Below, piece by piece: positions 1-10,656 of a stretch of DNA of 64,000 bases. The stretch's first letter is position 1. The number at the start of each line of letters is the position of its first letter. A model generated the notes under the pieces. It was not told where the DNA came from and made no database searches. It was given only the letters and a program-made list of their open reading frames with translations. This DNA comes from Girardinichthys multiradiatus (Eukaryota > Chordata > Actinopteri > Cyprinodontiformes > Goodeidae), in contig NC_061816.1 of assembly GCF_021462225.1 (NCBI RefSeq), positions 14,595,390 to 14,659,389 on the forward strand, in the 5' to 3' direction. A program made the position numbers and the translations under genes.

Positions 1-1271
1 TTACCACCTGGTCAAGATACGCCATGGAGACGAATGGAAAACAACATTCAAACCTTCCCTAGGTCATTTTGAGTATTTAGTAATGCCTTTTGGTTTGACC
101 AACCCCCCACTGTTTTCCAAGCCCTGGTTAATGATGTCCTTTGGGACTTTTTGAACATTTTCGTTTTTGTTTATTTAGATGATATCCTCGTATATTCCAA
201 AGACTCTCATGAGCACCGATGTCACGTCAGACTCATCCTCCAACATCTCCTGGAGACTTGTTAAGGCTGAAAAATGTGTTTCACACAAAATCAATAACCT
301 ACTTGGGATTTATCCTCAAGGGTGGGCAGGTTCGTTCGGACTCGGAGAAGATCAGAGCCGTTTTGGAGTGGCCCATTCCAGACACACGTAGGCAGCTTCA
401 ACGCTTTCTGAGCTTCTCTAACTTCTACCGCAGGTTCATTAAGAACTACAGTCAGACCGCAGTCCCCCTCACTGCATTAACGTCTACTAAAACCACCTTC
501 AAGTGGATGCCAATAGGCCAACCAAGATTAATCTCACTAAAAGAATTGTTCTCAAAAGCCCTGATTCTAGTGCATCCTGACACTTCAAAACTGTTTGTTT
601 TAGAGGTTGATGCCTCCGACTCCGGTGTTGGAGCAGTACTCTCTCAAAGAGCTGAATCGAATAAGAAGCTTCACCCTTGTGTCAATCCGACCGCTTCCTC
701 TTTTTATTGTCTTTCGGGGGTCCCTAGTTTACAAAAACATTGTTCTCTAAAGGATGGGGGAAAACAACAGCTGCATCGTAAACAGGTCATAAACAGCTTT
801 ATACATTAACAACACATTTCCACAGTCTCCTACAACTGGTAGGGTCAGTTGTGACTTTTGTTGAGTGTAATCAGCCTTCATCTTTATGACCTCCTCAACT
901 GGACTGCTTCCTTCTCTGCTAGTTCAGCTCCTATTTATGATCTTTGCCTGCAGACAAACTCACACATCCTTTCTCACACATACATTATGAAAGGTTATAA
1001 GATCAAATAGTCAAGTTAAAGAATAGGAGAAAATATAAGATAAATCTATATTCAATTATTCCAACACCTTGTGCTTTCTTTTCCCACAGACTAACACAGA
1101 AAGAATGCAACTATGATGTTGGGGACCGTGAATTACTGGCCATCAAGTTGGCGCTGGAGGAATGGAGACACTGGCTCAAAGGCGCTGCTCACCCTATTCT
1201 GGTATGGACTGATCATAAAAATCTAGCTTATTTACAGACAGCCAAATGCCTTAATTCCCGCCAGTCCCCAC
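1..1271 (+). pseudogene. Ty3/Gypsy pol relic (RT and RNase H), split by a solo LTR
   Basis: Decayed polyprotein segment of a Ty3/Gypsy LTR retrotransposon, which would encode reverse transcriptase and RNase H. The first frame reads a typical RT block with LVMPFGLTN (about 82-108). A frame change follows at the C-run near 106-112, and the catalytic box YLDDILVYS lies at about 173-199. The connection domain includes the [13 protein letters not shown] type motif, and RNase H begins at [13 protein letters not shown] (about 601-640). RNase H resumes after the inserted LTR with [18 protein letters not shown] (about 1111-1164) and TDHKNLAYL. The window cuts the 5' part. Integrase is absent after about 1270, so the 3' side is truncated too. 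Several stops and frameshifts make it non-functional. Assignment to Gypsy is firm; the lineage within Gypsy is not determined. Confidence 0.92.
680..1066 (-). mobile_element. Solo LTR nested in the Gypsy RNase H region
   Basis: A 387-bp insert begins TGTCAATCC and ends TTCCAACA on the plus strand, so it has TG...CA ends. It is flanked by the 5-bp direct repeat ccttg (675-679 and 1067-1071), the target duplication expected of an integrase. Removing it rejoins the Gypsy RNase H region. Read on the minus strand it starts TGTTGGAAT, has a possible TATA box (TATAAAG, near 795-805) and a poly(A) signal (AATAAA, near 700-706) close to its end. This order of signals is expected of an LTR. No internal retroviral sequence adjoins it, so it is a solo LTR left by LTR-LTR recombination. 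Family is unknown, though the TGTTGGAA start resembles the ERV LTR at 21507-22034. Confidence 0.85.
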
Positions 1272-1274
1272 CAG

Positions 1275-2108
1275 AGCTATAAACATTAAGATGACAAAAT
1301 GTTATTTAGGTATTTTTAGGGTGGAAACTTTCATTAAAGACATTATGCTTACCTTTACAGAGCAAGGTTCTGTAAAGCATCTTCTTACCAAAGGTATCAT
1401 TTGGCATATGCATTTGTTTCTTGTTGCTGTTGTTGTACCTTACCAGTGCAAAAACCAAGGTATGTACAGAACAGTGACTTAGGTGATTATTTTAATTTGT
1501 AGTGTACAACTACTAACACACAGATACAGAAGTTTTTTATTTTTTTTTATTTTGATGTCTTTTTCCCTATTACATCTTGTAATTTTATTTAGGGTTACAA
1601 GATGACAGCGATTTTACTCTTCAGGAAACATGGAATCAAACGCACAGGCTTTTGGCTATATGATGACAAATCTGGAGAACTGTCCTCCAGATTCTGAAGG
1701 CTGCTATTTAAAACCCTTAAAGAAATCTATAGACATTTATCTGCTGCATGCTGACAAATACAGTATGCTACCCATTAAACTAAAATACTTTTCACATTCT
1801 TTCAGATGTACTGCATACGGCAGTTTAGGTTCTCTCTCTGGTGCATGCGGACTTTAAATTGCTTCATGTTTTAACTGATGGGGTTGAAATTCTACTCATT
1901 CAATCATTGGTTTACTTAAAAATAATAAATTTTAACCCTGCAGAACAATGAGTTTTAGATCCTTTATTTGACAAAATCCATTAATTATCAATTTAAGTTT
2001 GAGCGATGCAATATTTAAGGACTAAAGCAACTTAAGCTGTACCGTTGTCCATTAATAATGTCTCCATCACATACTGCCACAAAATAGTGACTATTTCTTT
2101 TTACACAG
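1275..2108. other. AT-rich interval, nothing recognised
   Basis: Only short ORFs without recognisable domains are present, plus a poly-T stretch near 1533-1550. No transposon ends or RNA gene were seen. It may contain the decayed remainder of the Gypsy element or unique intergenic DNA. Confidence 0.5.
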
Positions 2109-2109
2109 T

Positions 2110-2280
2110 GTGATTTCCAGCTCGTCTAATGGGTATTTCCAGCACAATAAAGCACCATGTCCCAAAGCTCAAATAATTTCAAACCAGTTTCTTAAACAAG
2201 ACAATGTGTCCACTGTACTCCAAAAGCCACCTGTCACCTATTCTCAAACCAATAGAGCTCCACTATCATGTAAGTATGGA
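2110..2280 (+). pseudogene. Tc1/mariner transposase fragment
   Basis: Short relic of a Tc1-like transposase gene. The frame starting near 2110 reads SSSNGYFQHNKAPCPKAQII, followed by a degenerate stretch ending near a changed S-P-D-L-N-P block. This matches the part of Tc1 DDE transposases around the second catalytic aspartate, usually in a QQDNAPCH-like context. Here the key Asp is replaced (QHNKAPC), and the segment is only about 55 codons long with no terminal inverted repeats. It is a dead fragment. The same family context occurs at 54940-55280, where an upstream portion of a similar gene is preserved. Confidence 0.7.
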
Positions 2281-2825
2281 AAGAATATTTCTGAAACGTC
2301 AAATCAATGACATGAAAAATTAATGGATTTCTGATGTCAAAACGGTATCAACCACGTACCAGTTAAGTGGTCCAGAGTGGCTGATGAGTGCATGTGGCCG
2401 GCCAGAAGAATCTAGTCATAATGACTTACACTGAAAGCAAGGTAAAACCTTTTCAGTGGTGTTAGACTGCGAAATAATGTCTCACCTATTTGCCTGTCTT
2501 CTCTGATTTTTGAGTTCACTCACCCAGCTTTTGTGGTTGTTATTCCCAGGTATCTAGTTTACATCTGATTCATGAAAATAAGTTGCCTATTATAGTCAAT
2601 GTGTTTAGCCAAAAACATTTCTACATATCTCGCAGAACTTCATTCCCTTTACCTTTTCAGATAATGCCCAGAATTTGCTGGGAAAGGTCAAATGCAAAGC
2701 TCCAAGCTACAGTAATGCACCTCAAACCAAGGAGACAATCAGCTAGAAAGTCAAAGCATTTATCTTAAAAGGCAATTCAATATTTTCACAGTGTAGGGTA
2801 AACTCTGCCAGAACTGCCCCGTTTC
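2281..2825. other. Interval with no recognised feature
   Basis: Contains ORFs of about 60 codons with no recognisable domain. I see no repeat boundaries or RNA gene here. Confidence 0.5.
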
Positions 2826-3440
2826 AATTTTCCTGTTTGTGTTCTTCATGGACAGGAACTCAAGACGTAGTTGTGGAGCGAACCATGCCTGGTTTGGGAA
2901 CATCCAAGTATCATCATCACCTTTTACAAGTGACCTGGTTCTGTTTGCATCCTCACACCGTAACTGGTTTGCAGCAGGAATGGGATCTGAAGTGACTTAT
3001 CTGGAAGGTCAGCCCATCCAGGTGTGAGAACAGGAAAAAGCGGGAGTGGAGTCTAGGTGTCTTGTTCAAGAGTTATGGTAAGTTGGAACAGCAAAGGTAA
3101 GAAAAAGGTTAAGCTAAAAATCAAAACTCCCAACTGACTTTCTCACCTATGTTCCTCCTGTTATATTTGGTCATGAGATAAATTGGAAAATTACCAAAAG
3201 ACTAAGATTCCAGATGCAAGTGGCTGAAAGCTGAGCTTTCTCCATTGGGTGGCCAAACCAAGTTTGGAGATAAGGTGAGAAGCTCTGTCTTCACAAGGAG
3301 CTAAGAGTAGAGTTGCTGTCCCTGCTCATCAAAAGGAATCAGCTGAAGTCTTTTGGACATCTAATTAGATCCTCCCTATGGACATCACCTTGAAGGTTAG
3401 TCCCACTGGTAGGAGATTCTCACTGGAGCAACAATGTATC
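2826..3440 (+). pseudogene. RTE/Rex3-like LINE fragment (RT C-terminal part)
   Basis: Degenerate 3' portion of the reverse transcriptase ORF of an RTE-clade (Rex3-like) non-LTR retrotransposon. The piece from about 2842 reads FMDRNSRRS followed by a FGNIQV...LVLFASS block, equivalent to the region around the catalytic aspartates, but the usual DD pair is changed. About 3040-3075 keeps a decayed copy of the segment leading to the 'LGVLF' box. About 3220-3430 keeps the family's C-terminal tail (decayed SFL-RRV, arginine-rich IRSSV-like, and SQL-x-FGHL-like blocks) in shifting frames. Stops and frameshifts are frequent, so it is an old fossil. The call rests on similarity in order and wording to typical fish RTE elements, recognised by eye. 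Confidence 0.65.
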
Positions 3441-4050
3441 AATTCTACCCTAGGAATATTTGAGAGCAAATATTCGAGAAAAAAAAAGCACTGTGCTCCG
3501 AAAACTGCTTCTAGGATTGGTTAAATGACAAATTTGTGCCAATCTGTCAATAAATGTGTGTGAGCAAAAATGTTGTTAACTTCAAAATCTATCTTCCAAG
3601 TCCTTAGTCAGTTAAACAAATGACAGAGAATTTTATAAAAGTACTGCAATTATGAAGAAAACTGGATTGTGATTATGCTTTAGTCTTTTCAGCAGTCAGT
3701 CCTAAAATACTATAGACAGGTATCTCAAGAATTTATTTTGTTCGGCCAGACGTATGCACTCAAAGGAACTCAGAAGTCAATTTCACAAAACACTTCATCT
3801 CTGTGTGTTTTCTGAAAGGGCCAGTGCAAAAAGGACGTTGAAAAAAAAGTATTAAAAAACTCACATACAGTAAAAGTAAATGCACTGAACTGGATGCAAC
3901 ACAACACTATGAATTCAACATCCTTGAGCTCAATACACATGCACTATTCAGAATAGGAGTTTATCAAAAGTAACACATACATTTGAAAGGGTAGCTGTTT
4001 GTTTCCCCAGTTAATCCAAAAACATATATGTTAGATTCATTTGCAACAAA
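3441..4050. other. AT-rich interval, nothing recognised
   Basis: No ORF of note, no repeat termini and no RNA gene seen. Several A-runs are present. Confidence 0.5.
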
Positions 4051-4352
4051 AATGGTAATGGCCTGTACTTGTATAGTGCTTTATCTACTCCAAGTGCCCC
4101 AAAGCACTTCACACAATGAGTCATCTACCCATTCATACACTGACAGTGGTAGACTACACTGTAGCCACAGCTGCCCTGGGGCAGACTGACAGAAACCATA
4201 CAATTGATGCCACTGGTCTCACCATCTGCAGGCAAGGCGGGTGAAGTGTTTTGCCCAAGGACAGAACAACTAAGATAGATGCAGCAGGGGTTTGAACCGG
4301 CAACCCACTGGTTACAGGACAGACTACTATCATCTGAGCCTCAGCCGCTCTG
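4051..4352 (-). mobile_element. tRNA-derived SINE, minus strand
   Basis: Widespread fish repeat whose minus-strand 5' end is tRNA-like. A box-B-like sequence GGTTCAAACCC lies on the minus strand at 4288-4298. A box-A-like GGCTCAGATGATAG lies near 4328-4345, at a spacing fitting an internal RNA polymerase III promoter. The body on the plus strand begins aatggtaatggcctgtactt and runs through a central block (gccctggggcagactgacag) to the tRNA-like head. It would have been transcribed by Pol III and mobilised by a LINE. Target duplications were not identified. It is not a functional tRNA gene. Confidence 0.8.
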
Positions 4353-5786
4353 AATTGCCTTTAGATGTGGAAGTTTTGTGTGTCACCTCTCCAGGGTGTA
4401 CCACACCTCTTACTCTTGGCTGCTAAAATAGGCTTCAGCCCTCTTTGCAACCAGGTTGGATATACTGTGCTCAATGAACTGCTGTAAGACTGTTGTTTAT
4501 TTTTAAATGCCTTGTTAAACTGTGTTCATGAATTCCATTGTAACTAAGCGATAAACAGAACGATTTTTAACAAAGAATAGTACGTTCTTGAATAAAACTA
4601 CTGTAACATTGCAGTATTCATTGGCTCCCAGTTTGCCCACTGGGTATTTCATGCATGCATATCTCACCTTGAAATTACATATCACAGATGCACCTATTTT
4701 GCTTAGCCAAAATGAAACACCATAGGCTTGGAGAAAACAATTTAATTTACTGGTTTAAGGCAGCCTGTCTGAAAAGGCACTATTTCCACAACTATACCTT
4801 AAACAAATCCAAATCCAGTGATTCATAACCCTATTTGGGCTTTTATATATCAGTTTTGCCTTTTGAGAGATAACCTATAAGTGTAGTGCAAACCTATGTA
4901 CCACCATTTGTGTTTGTTATTTTTTTTCTCATTAAATCTGGGTTGGGAGCACAAGCCTGCAGTAACTCATGTTTTATTTATGGAGAGGACGTGTCGGCTC
5001 TGCTCGTCTTCAGCTCAGGCTTTTTGATCTTCTTTCATTAGAGGATGTTCAATATTTATCATGGCTGTTTCCCCTTATTCTGCCCATGGACAGGTCCAAC
5101 TCTTTTACCACTTCAGAGTCGGGCAGCCATTGTGTCTTTTGTGTATATTTATAAAGGAAATGATACAATTATCTGTTCAAGATGTTCTTGTATTATTGCA
5201 GATTTTTTGGTCAACTCTTAAATCAAATCGACATTTTATGAACTCCTCTGCAAGTATGAGGGTAACAGAATGTTCTTTTTTTGTTTTTTTTGGTTTTACA
5301 TTCAGTATTTATTTCATTTATCTTTAAATTGGATTTTAAAGGTTTTTAGTACACGCAACACAAATTTAGCCATGGAAACAGACATGGGAATGGAACAAAA
5401 ACAGAAAAATCCAACAGACAATGACCAACAGAAGCTCAAAAAGCACACGAAACAGTGGCTGTGGCTGAGAGTGGGAAACAAGTAAATATGAGTTAGCTGA
5501 TGAGACATACAAATAAACTCTTTATAGAAAAGCATAAATTAATATGATATGACCTAAAATGTCAACTAACAACATGAACCCAAAGAAATGCTGAATAATG
5601 TCATAACAAAACAATAATTAAAATGTAAACACAAACGAAAACCAAAACACTTGGGAATCGTGAAACCGATCCAATTGATTAAATGCTCTATTTATTGTTC
5701 TGACTGCAGCTATTGGCAATTTCAGGTGAGTGGCTATTCTTTGAAGCCTTTTCCTGACTTATGGCAATCAATGCATATCAGACTTA
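4353..5786. other. AT-rich interval, no supported gene
   Basis: ORFs of 60-105 codons occur in both strands (for example around 4969-5535) but overlap each other and show no known domain. Homopolymer T and A tracts are frequent. I see no repeat termini. Confidence 0.5.
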
Positions 5787-6562
5787 TGTCGGGGTCTGGG
5801 AGTTTTGTGTTTATGCTTTTCCTGCCTGCTATTATATTTGCCTGGTCCATAGAGGGCACTGTTGCTCCTGGGTGCGAGCGCACAGGTGTTAACTATCTCC
5901 TGATTGCTGACTGGGGGTATTTAAACCTGAAGCTGCCAGCACTTCATCGGCTGAGTGTTAACCTATAGTGGTACAATCTCTAGCCCAGATCTAAGCTTGT
6001 TTCTAGTTTCTGTAAGTGTTCTCGTTCTTAGGTTCAAGACCTGTTTGATCCAGCCTCCAGTTCTGGTGTTAAGCTTACTCCTGACCTCTGGATCTAAGTA
6101 CCTTCGATACTTCTGGATTTTCAAGATTCAAGTCTCAAGTTTCCTTCTCGGATTAACTCCTAGCTGGCAGCTTCAGGATTGACAACAAATCGGTGAGCAG
6201 CAAACCCTGTCCACCCTCCAACATACTCACGGGCAAGCTCCTCGGAGGATTCTTCATCTCTCAAAGACCAAGCCATCTGGATAAACGAATCACGCCAAGG
6301 CAACTCCCGTGCTGAGCTCCCAGACTCCACATCTCCATTCCCCCTGGCGGTTTCATTCCTCATCCCTGTAAGACAGATCTGAGTTAAATACATTCTTAAC
6401 TTATTATCTCATAGTCACCTGTTCTCCCTCTTCTCTGTGCAATTGGCGGTTTCCCGGTGCCAGATCATTACACATTCCCTGTGTAAAAATAAATATCTTA
6501 GATTATTGCAAGTTCTCCTGTTCTTCTGCATGTGGGTCAGATTTGTACCAAAAACCATGACA
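5787..6562 (+). mobile_element. Solo LTR, plus orientation
   Basis: A 776-bp segment begins TGTCGGGGTCTGG and ends CCATGACA. It is flanked by actta (5782-5786) and cctta (6563-6567), a 5-bp duplication with one mismatch. A TATA-like GGTATTTAAACC lies near 5918-5930, and poly(A) signals (AAAATAAAT) lie near 6485-6495 before the 3' end, consistent with a U3-R-U5 layout. No coding region or primer binding site adjoins it, so it is read as a solo LTR. Ty3/Gypsy is the most likely source, but no internal sequence confirms this. Confidence 0.72.
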
Positions 6563-7180
6563 CCTTACCTAAATGACATGTGCCCTTGTCTGTGATTTTG
6601 AGGAGTCACTTACAAAAACTGGCCTCTGTGTCACCTGATACTTATTCAATATTGCTGGGAAACCATGGAATTAAATGTTCCAAGCCACCCTGATCAACTC
6701 CAAAAATTAAAGTATACATCAAATAGACCAGAAGTGGGAAATGGATGGATGGACGGATGATGGTAGACAACCAGAACAATGAATAGCAGACAAACCGATG
6801 GAGGTAGATGATCAGTGGTGGATGGAGTACATCTCCAGGACAAGGGACACTACTTTAAAGACAAGAATGTACACAAACATTGAACTGCATAGAAGATGGG
6901 GACAGTAGCTGCATTTCCGTTACAAATGTGCACACAACTTTTTCAATATTCTGCCATTGTTGAAAAAAACACAGCATCTCATCTGACATCAGTTTGGATT
7001 GGTCTGAAAATTATTAACTACTGGAACCTATCCCCCGAACCTCAGCAGAATCCTCGACTGTCCGACAACCTTAACAGATGCTACTGCAGGTCTGAAAAGC
7101 AGCTGTTCACACCTCCAATCAGCTTATCCACATCTCACTCTGACACAAAAGCACCCCATGCACCAGTATTTCTCAATTAC
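6563..7180. repeat. Interval with short GGAT-type microsatellite
   Basis: A degenerate GATG/GGAT microsatellite lies at about 6741-6800 (atggatggatggacggatgatgg and looser copies onward). The rest shows no recognised feature. Confidence 0.6.
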
Positions 7181-7438
7181 AGGGGGAAATATGACGAAGC
7201 CTACCTTGCCCTTGGATTCACCGTTAATATGATCAGAAATGCGAAAAGACCCGTTTGTGTTTTCTGTCTAAACACTTTGGCAGTTGAGAGCATGAAACCA
7301 AACAAATTAAGGTGGCACCTGGAGGCATTACACCCCAGTTATACCAGCAAGTCATTAGACTTCATTCATCAAAATCTCGATGAGTATCTCCAACAGGCTG
7401 GTCATTCTGTGAGCGGCATCGGTGAACAAAAAAGGTAA
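7181..7438 (+). pseudogene. hAT/ZBED-like BED zinc finger fragment
   Basis: The frame ending at 7438 encodes a BED-type zinc finger of the kind found at the N-terminus of hAT transposases and of the domesticated ZBED and GTF2IRD2/FAM200 relatives. A KYDEAYLALGF lead-in is followed by CVFC (Cys pair), a KPNKLRWHLE segment and HP, giving the C-x2-C...H-x4-H ligands. The coding sequence stops soon after GEQKR, where a possible splice donor (AAAAAAG|GTAAAA, near 7434) precedes the stop. No DDE core follows within the next kilobases. It is either a truncated hAT copy or an isolated 5' exon of a ZBED-like gene lying outside any gene I can see. The upstream part of the open frame (from 6896) carries no domain. 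Confidence 0.6.
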
Positions 7439-7789
7439 AACATAATTGAAGCAAGATTTTGCACAAAAAATGTCATATACTTTGTTAAAGGGAAAGAGCT
7501 GATGGAGCAAGGGTCTAATGTTTACAATGCTTAAAAAAAGGGTTCCTAGTTATTTATTTGTGCTATTTTTCTTTGCTATGTGAATGACAAACTGTTTTAC
7601 TGTCAAATGGAGTTAAAAAACTGAACCTAATAATGGTTTAAAGCTGTTGTATATTGGCTTATTTTATTAATCTGTTTTAACAATCATATGAATTTATGAA
7701 GATCGCTGATACCAGCCACTCATACAGTGGTTTACAGATACAAAAACTACATAATATCAGGAGTCTCTGCTGTGTGAGGTTTCCCTCCT
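7439..7789. other. AT-rich interval, nothing recognised
   Basis: No ORF or repeat terminus seen. Confidence 0.5.
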
Positions 7790-8350
7790 GCTTCAAGTGT
7801 TCCACCATCACCTGGTACCCAAGAAAAGTGCTATCACATGGTTAAATGACTACAGGCCAGTCACCGTAATGCCGGTGGTCATAAAATCCTTTGAACAACT
7901 GGTGTTCATCACAGGCCCCCTGCTGGACCCCATGCCACAGAGACTGTACTTCGAGCAGGCAACTCAAGAAGTACAAACTGCCACAGGAGCTACATGTCAT
8001 CTCTCATACTGCCATTATCCAGACTGTCCTGTGTTCGTCCATCAGTGTTGTTTTGCTCATTCACAAAACATGACTTGTGCAAACTCCAACGAACAATTAG
8101 GTCTGCAAAGAGGGTACTCAGGGCCGACCTTTCCTCCATCCAGGGGTCAGGATAAGGCATCTAACATCTCTGTAGAGCCCATACATCCTGGACACAAACT
8201 GTTTTGATTTTTACCTTCAGGTTTGTGCAACAGAGCACTATTTTCAAAAACGACCTGTCACAGAGGCGGTTTCTTCCCCCTCTCTGATGAACACATAACA
8301 GTCAGAGTTCTCAGATCAATACGCTACATATTGCACTAATTCAACCTTGC
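7790..8350 (+). pseudogene. L2-clade LINE fragment (RT pieces and 3' end)
   Basis: Decayed ORF2 of an L2/CR1-type non-LTR retrotransposon. The frame from 7797 reads LVPKKSAITWLNDYRPVTV followed by a MPVVIKSFEQLV block, the well-conserved N-terminal RT region that holds the template. The downstream part is compressed by deletions. About 8030-8210 matches the C-terminal end of such ORFs (SNEQLGLQRG region) and runs into a decayed 3' region (rich in ccacagaggcggtttcttcccc) resembling the L2 tail at 31235-31520. Catalytic FADD-type residues are missing. It is an internally deleted fossil. Confidence 0.72.
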
Positions 8351-8731
8351 CTTCCTTTTGTAAAAACAATGTATATATACATATATACAAAAAAAAATGT
8401 ATTCCTATTTTCCTTTTTTCATATATGTATATTTCAAATGTCTTTAAACAAATTGGACAAATGAAGATGATTCTGATGGATGGATGAATGGTGTTGGGAG
8501 TGATGATTATTGATTGATTAATCTTGATCAATAATTATAATTACAATTCATAATTTGACAAAATCAATTTCTTAACCAAAATCCTCATTTATGAATCGAG
8601 ACCAGAGATGTTTCTGGTGTTGTAATTGTGGCTCAATGCCTTTGACAATTACAACTGTCAAATACTCCGTAATAAATAATAACTATTGCCGGAGATGTCA
8701 CTGTTTAATCGACCGTTTCTGCCGAAACGTG
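8351..8731. repeat. AT/TA and ATGG simple repeats, otherwise nothing
   Basis: A TATATACA stretch lies at 8371-8390 and a GATGGATGGATGAATGG tract near 8475-8492. A TTGATTGATTAATCTTGATCAATAATTATAAT inverted-repeat-like patch lies near 8508-8540. No gene seen. Confidence 0.6.
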
Positions 8732-9922
8732 TGGAACTTTAACCTTATCTTGACTGACGAATCACTTTCGCACACAATAAAGACAAAACGCTCTCTTTTT
8801 ATCTATGTGAATATTTATTAATCTTCACCTACTCAACATGCAAAGTTCTACATAACAAGGGTAACACATCTAACTAAGCAAAATAAAGCAAACAGCAGTG
8901 GGTGTGTATTGAATCAACCAGTTTTGCAGTTATCGCAAAATTGAGGATATGACGAAGGGGTGTGGTGGTGAGTGGAGAGTGGGGGGCGCAACTCCAACTG
9001 TATCTCAGTTATTCTGACTCATAAAACTTCCCCCAACCCCTGAGCAGATAAAGGGTTATAAAACTTTTGGCGGCAGCTAGCCAGCAGTGAGGTTGGAGAC
9101 AAGGGAAAATTGAGAATTTCCCCATGAGGTTATTTCAGCAGTCCAGTCTCACAACACACCTGCGTTGACTCTCAGGTGGTAAAACACGCACAGAGCTAGC
9201 ACAGCAGCTTCAGACATCAACACAACACATCAAAGTTTCAATAACAAGGTTACATGCACATATCGTTCAGAACACATGAGATCCTAACTAGCGATTCTGA
9301 TCGCTCTACAACCTCTGACCCTGCCCAGGCCTTCTAATAAAGAAATAAAAGATTAAAATAAAAGATGGGTTTTACTTGGTGAAGCTCCTTCTGGGGCGAG
9401 TGAGAGGGAAAGAGGGGGGGGGGGGGTTGAAGCGTTGCTGCGCGTCCACAGTTAAACTCCAAGAAAGCGGTCAGTCCCCGTCCTTTGGCCTTCTTGACGA
9501 AAAGGAAAAATAGGATCTGACCATCAGCAGTCGACTAGAACCAAACAAGGAGGGAAAGTTGCATCTCCTTGAAACTCCGTGGTTTTGGTGACGTGTTAAA
9601 CTCACGTCTTCGATCGGCAAAGTGAAATTTCTGGCCTTCTCATTCCAGAAACTTCAGTTAGGAATTGTTCGTTGTCCAACGAGAGAGAATGAATGAACTC
9701 TGCAAAGAGCTCTCCTCTTGAAGTGGCGCACTTCAGTCGCTAGTCCGGTTCCTAGCAGAAGGCGGCGTGTTCAAAACGGGTGCCTTCCTATATAGCGTCT
9801 TGTGACGTCAGACTTGGGACACCTAGTCATATCAGTCACAATGCTCGATGGGATATGTAGGAGCGGGCTGTCCTGGATAGAAAATGGCCGATGCCATTGG
9901 AGAGGCACAGTGACGTCCAACA
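8732..9922 (-). mobile_element. Probable solo LTR with promoter signals, minus orientation
   Basis: The 1191-bp segment starts TGGAACTTTAACC and ends GACGTCCAACA on the plus strand (TG...CA). It is flanked by perfect 5-bp repeats acgtg (8727-8731 and 9923-9927). On the minus strand it starts TGTTGGACGTCAC and soon shows a TGACGTCA element and a CTATATAG TATA-like box. A poly(A) signal AATAAA falls near its end (plus 8813-8818). It is more CG-rich than its surroundings in 9400-9800, including a run of 13 or more G near 9415-9427. The distance between promoter and poly(A) signal implies an unusually long R region (close to 1 kb). That weakens the LTR reading, although such leaders exist. No internal coding sequence adjoins. 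Confidence 0.55.
9784..9812 (-). promoter_or_regulatory. Promoter-like cluster: TATA-like box and CRE
   Basis: On the minus strand a perfect palindromic CRE (TGACGTCA, 9803-9810) lies just upstream of CTATATAG (9789-9796). A second TGACGT half-palindrome context occurs at 9911-9916. The spacing suits a short RNA polymerase II promoter firing leftwards, within the LTR candidate at 8732-9922. Activity is inferred only. Confidence 0.5.
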
Positions 9923-10277
9923 ACGTGCAGATAGTCCAATACTCAGCAACAAGTGGTCAAACAATGGCTAAACAGGTGGTTATAAAATATAGATATATGG
10001 ATGGATGGACACTCAATAATGGATGGATAGATGGATTCAAGAATAGATAATCAATGGATGGGGGAACGAATGTGTGATTATAGGGATGGATTGATAATGG
10101 ACAAGTAATGCCTAGATCCAACTTTTTAATCATGGGAATAGTGTCTTGAAATACCTCCCTTTGTCCGGACATGGGAGAAACCCTGCTGTTAGGCGTTACT
10201 AAATGTAGGCCTGCGGAATTCATAAAAAAGAACACAATGATGAAATGTATTCAAATAGCAGGTTTAATTTCTTAAAT
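9923..10277. repeat. GGAT-type microsatellite and unclassified sequence
   Basis: About 9990-10060 is a degenerate (GGAT)n tract (atatatggatggatggac, ggatggatagatgg). The remainder has no recognised feature. Confidence 0.6.
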
Positions 10278-10656
10278 GGGCTGCACGGTGGTGCAGTTGG
10301 TAGTAGTGTTGCCTTGCAGCATGAAAGTCCTGGGTTCGACTCCCAGCCTGGGGTCTTTTTGCATAGAGTTTGCATGTTCTCCCCATGCATGTGTGAGTTC
10401 TCTCTTCGTACTCCGGCTTCCTCCCACAGTCCGTTAACATGACTGTTAACATGATGGTTAATTGGTCTCTCTACATTGTCCTTAGGTGTGACTGAGTGTG
10501 TGCATGGTTGTCCTGTGTGTGTCTGTGTTGCACTGCGATGGACTGTCGACCTCTCCAGGGTATACCCTGCCTCCCGCCCCCAGACTGCTGGAGATAGGCA
10601 CCAGCTTCCCCATGACCCACTACAGAAGAAGCGGTAGAAAATGACTGACTGACTGA
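10278..10656 (+). mobile_element. tRNA-derived SINE, plus strand
   Basis: Begins gggctgcacggtggtgcagt. A box A (TGGTGCAGTTGG, 10289-10300) and a box B (GGTTCGACTCC, 10333-10343) are in tRNA spacing, forming an internal Pol III promoter. The body contains the common fish block with 'tttgcatgttctcccc' and 'ggcttcctcccacagtcc'. It ends in the simple tail tgactgactgactgag (about 10642-10656), as expected for LINE-mobilised SINEs. It is a different family from the minus-strand SINE at 4051-4352. No clear target duplication was found. This is not a tRNA gene, since only the promoter half is tRNA-like. Confidence 0.9.

Noticed and set aside
4288..4345. Possible minus-strand tRNA gene
   Set aside because: tRNA-like promoter of a SINE; no acceptor stem.
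5270..5535. Overlapping ORFs on both strands
   Set aside because: Mutual shadows in AT-rich DNA without motifs or codon bias that I can see.
5651..6182. Plus-strand ORFs of 105 and 75 codons
   Set aside because: They fall across a solo LTR and match no domain.
10289..10343. Possible tRNA gene
   Set aside because: Box A and B are present but the sequence does not close into a tRNA and is followed by a SINE body and tail.
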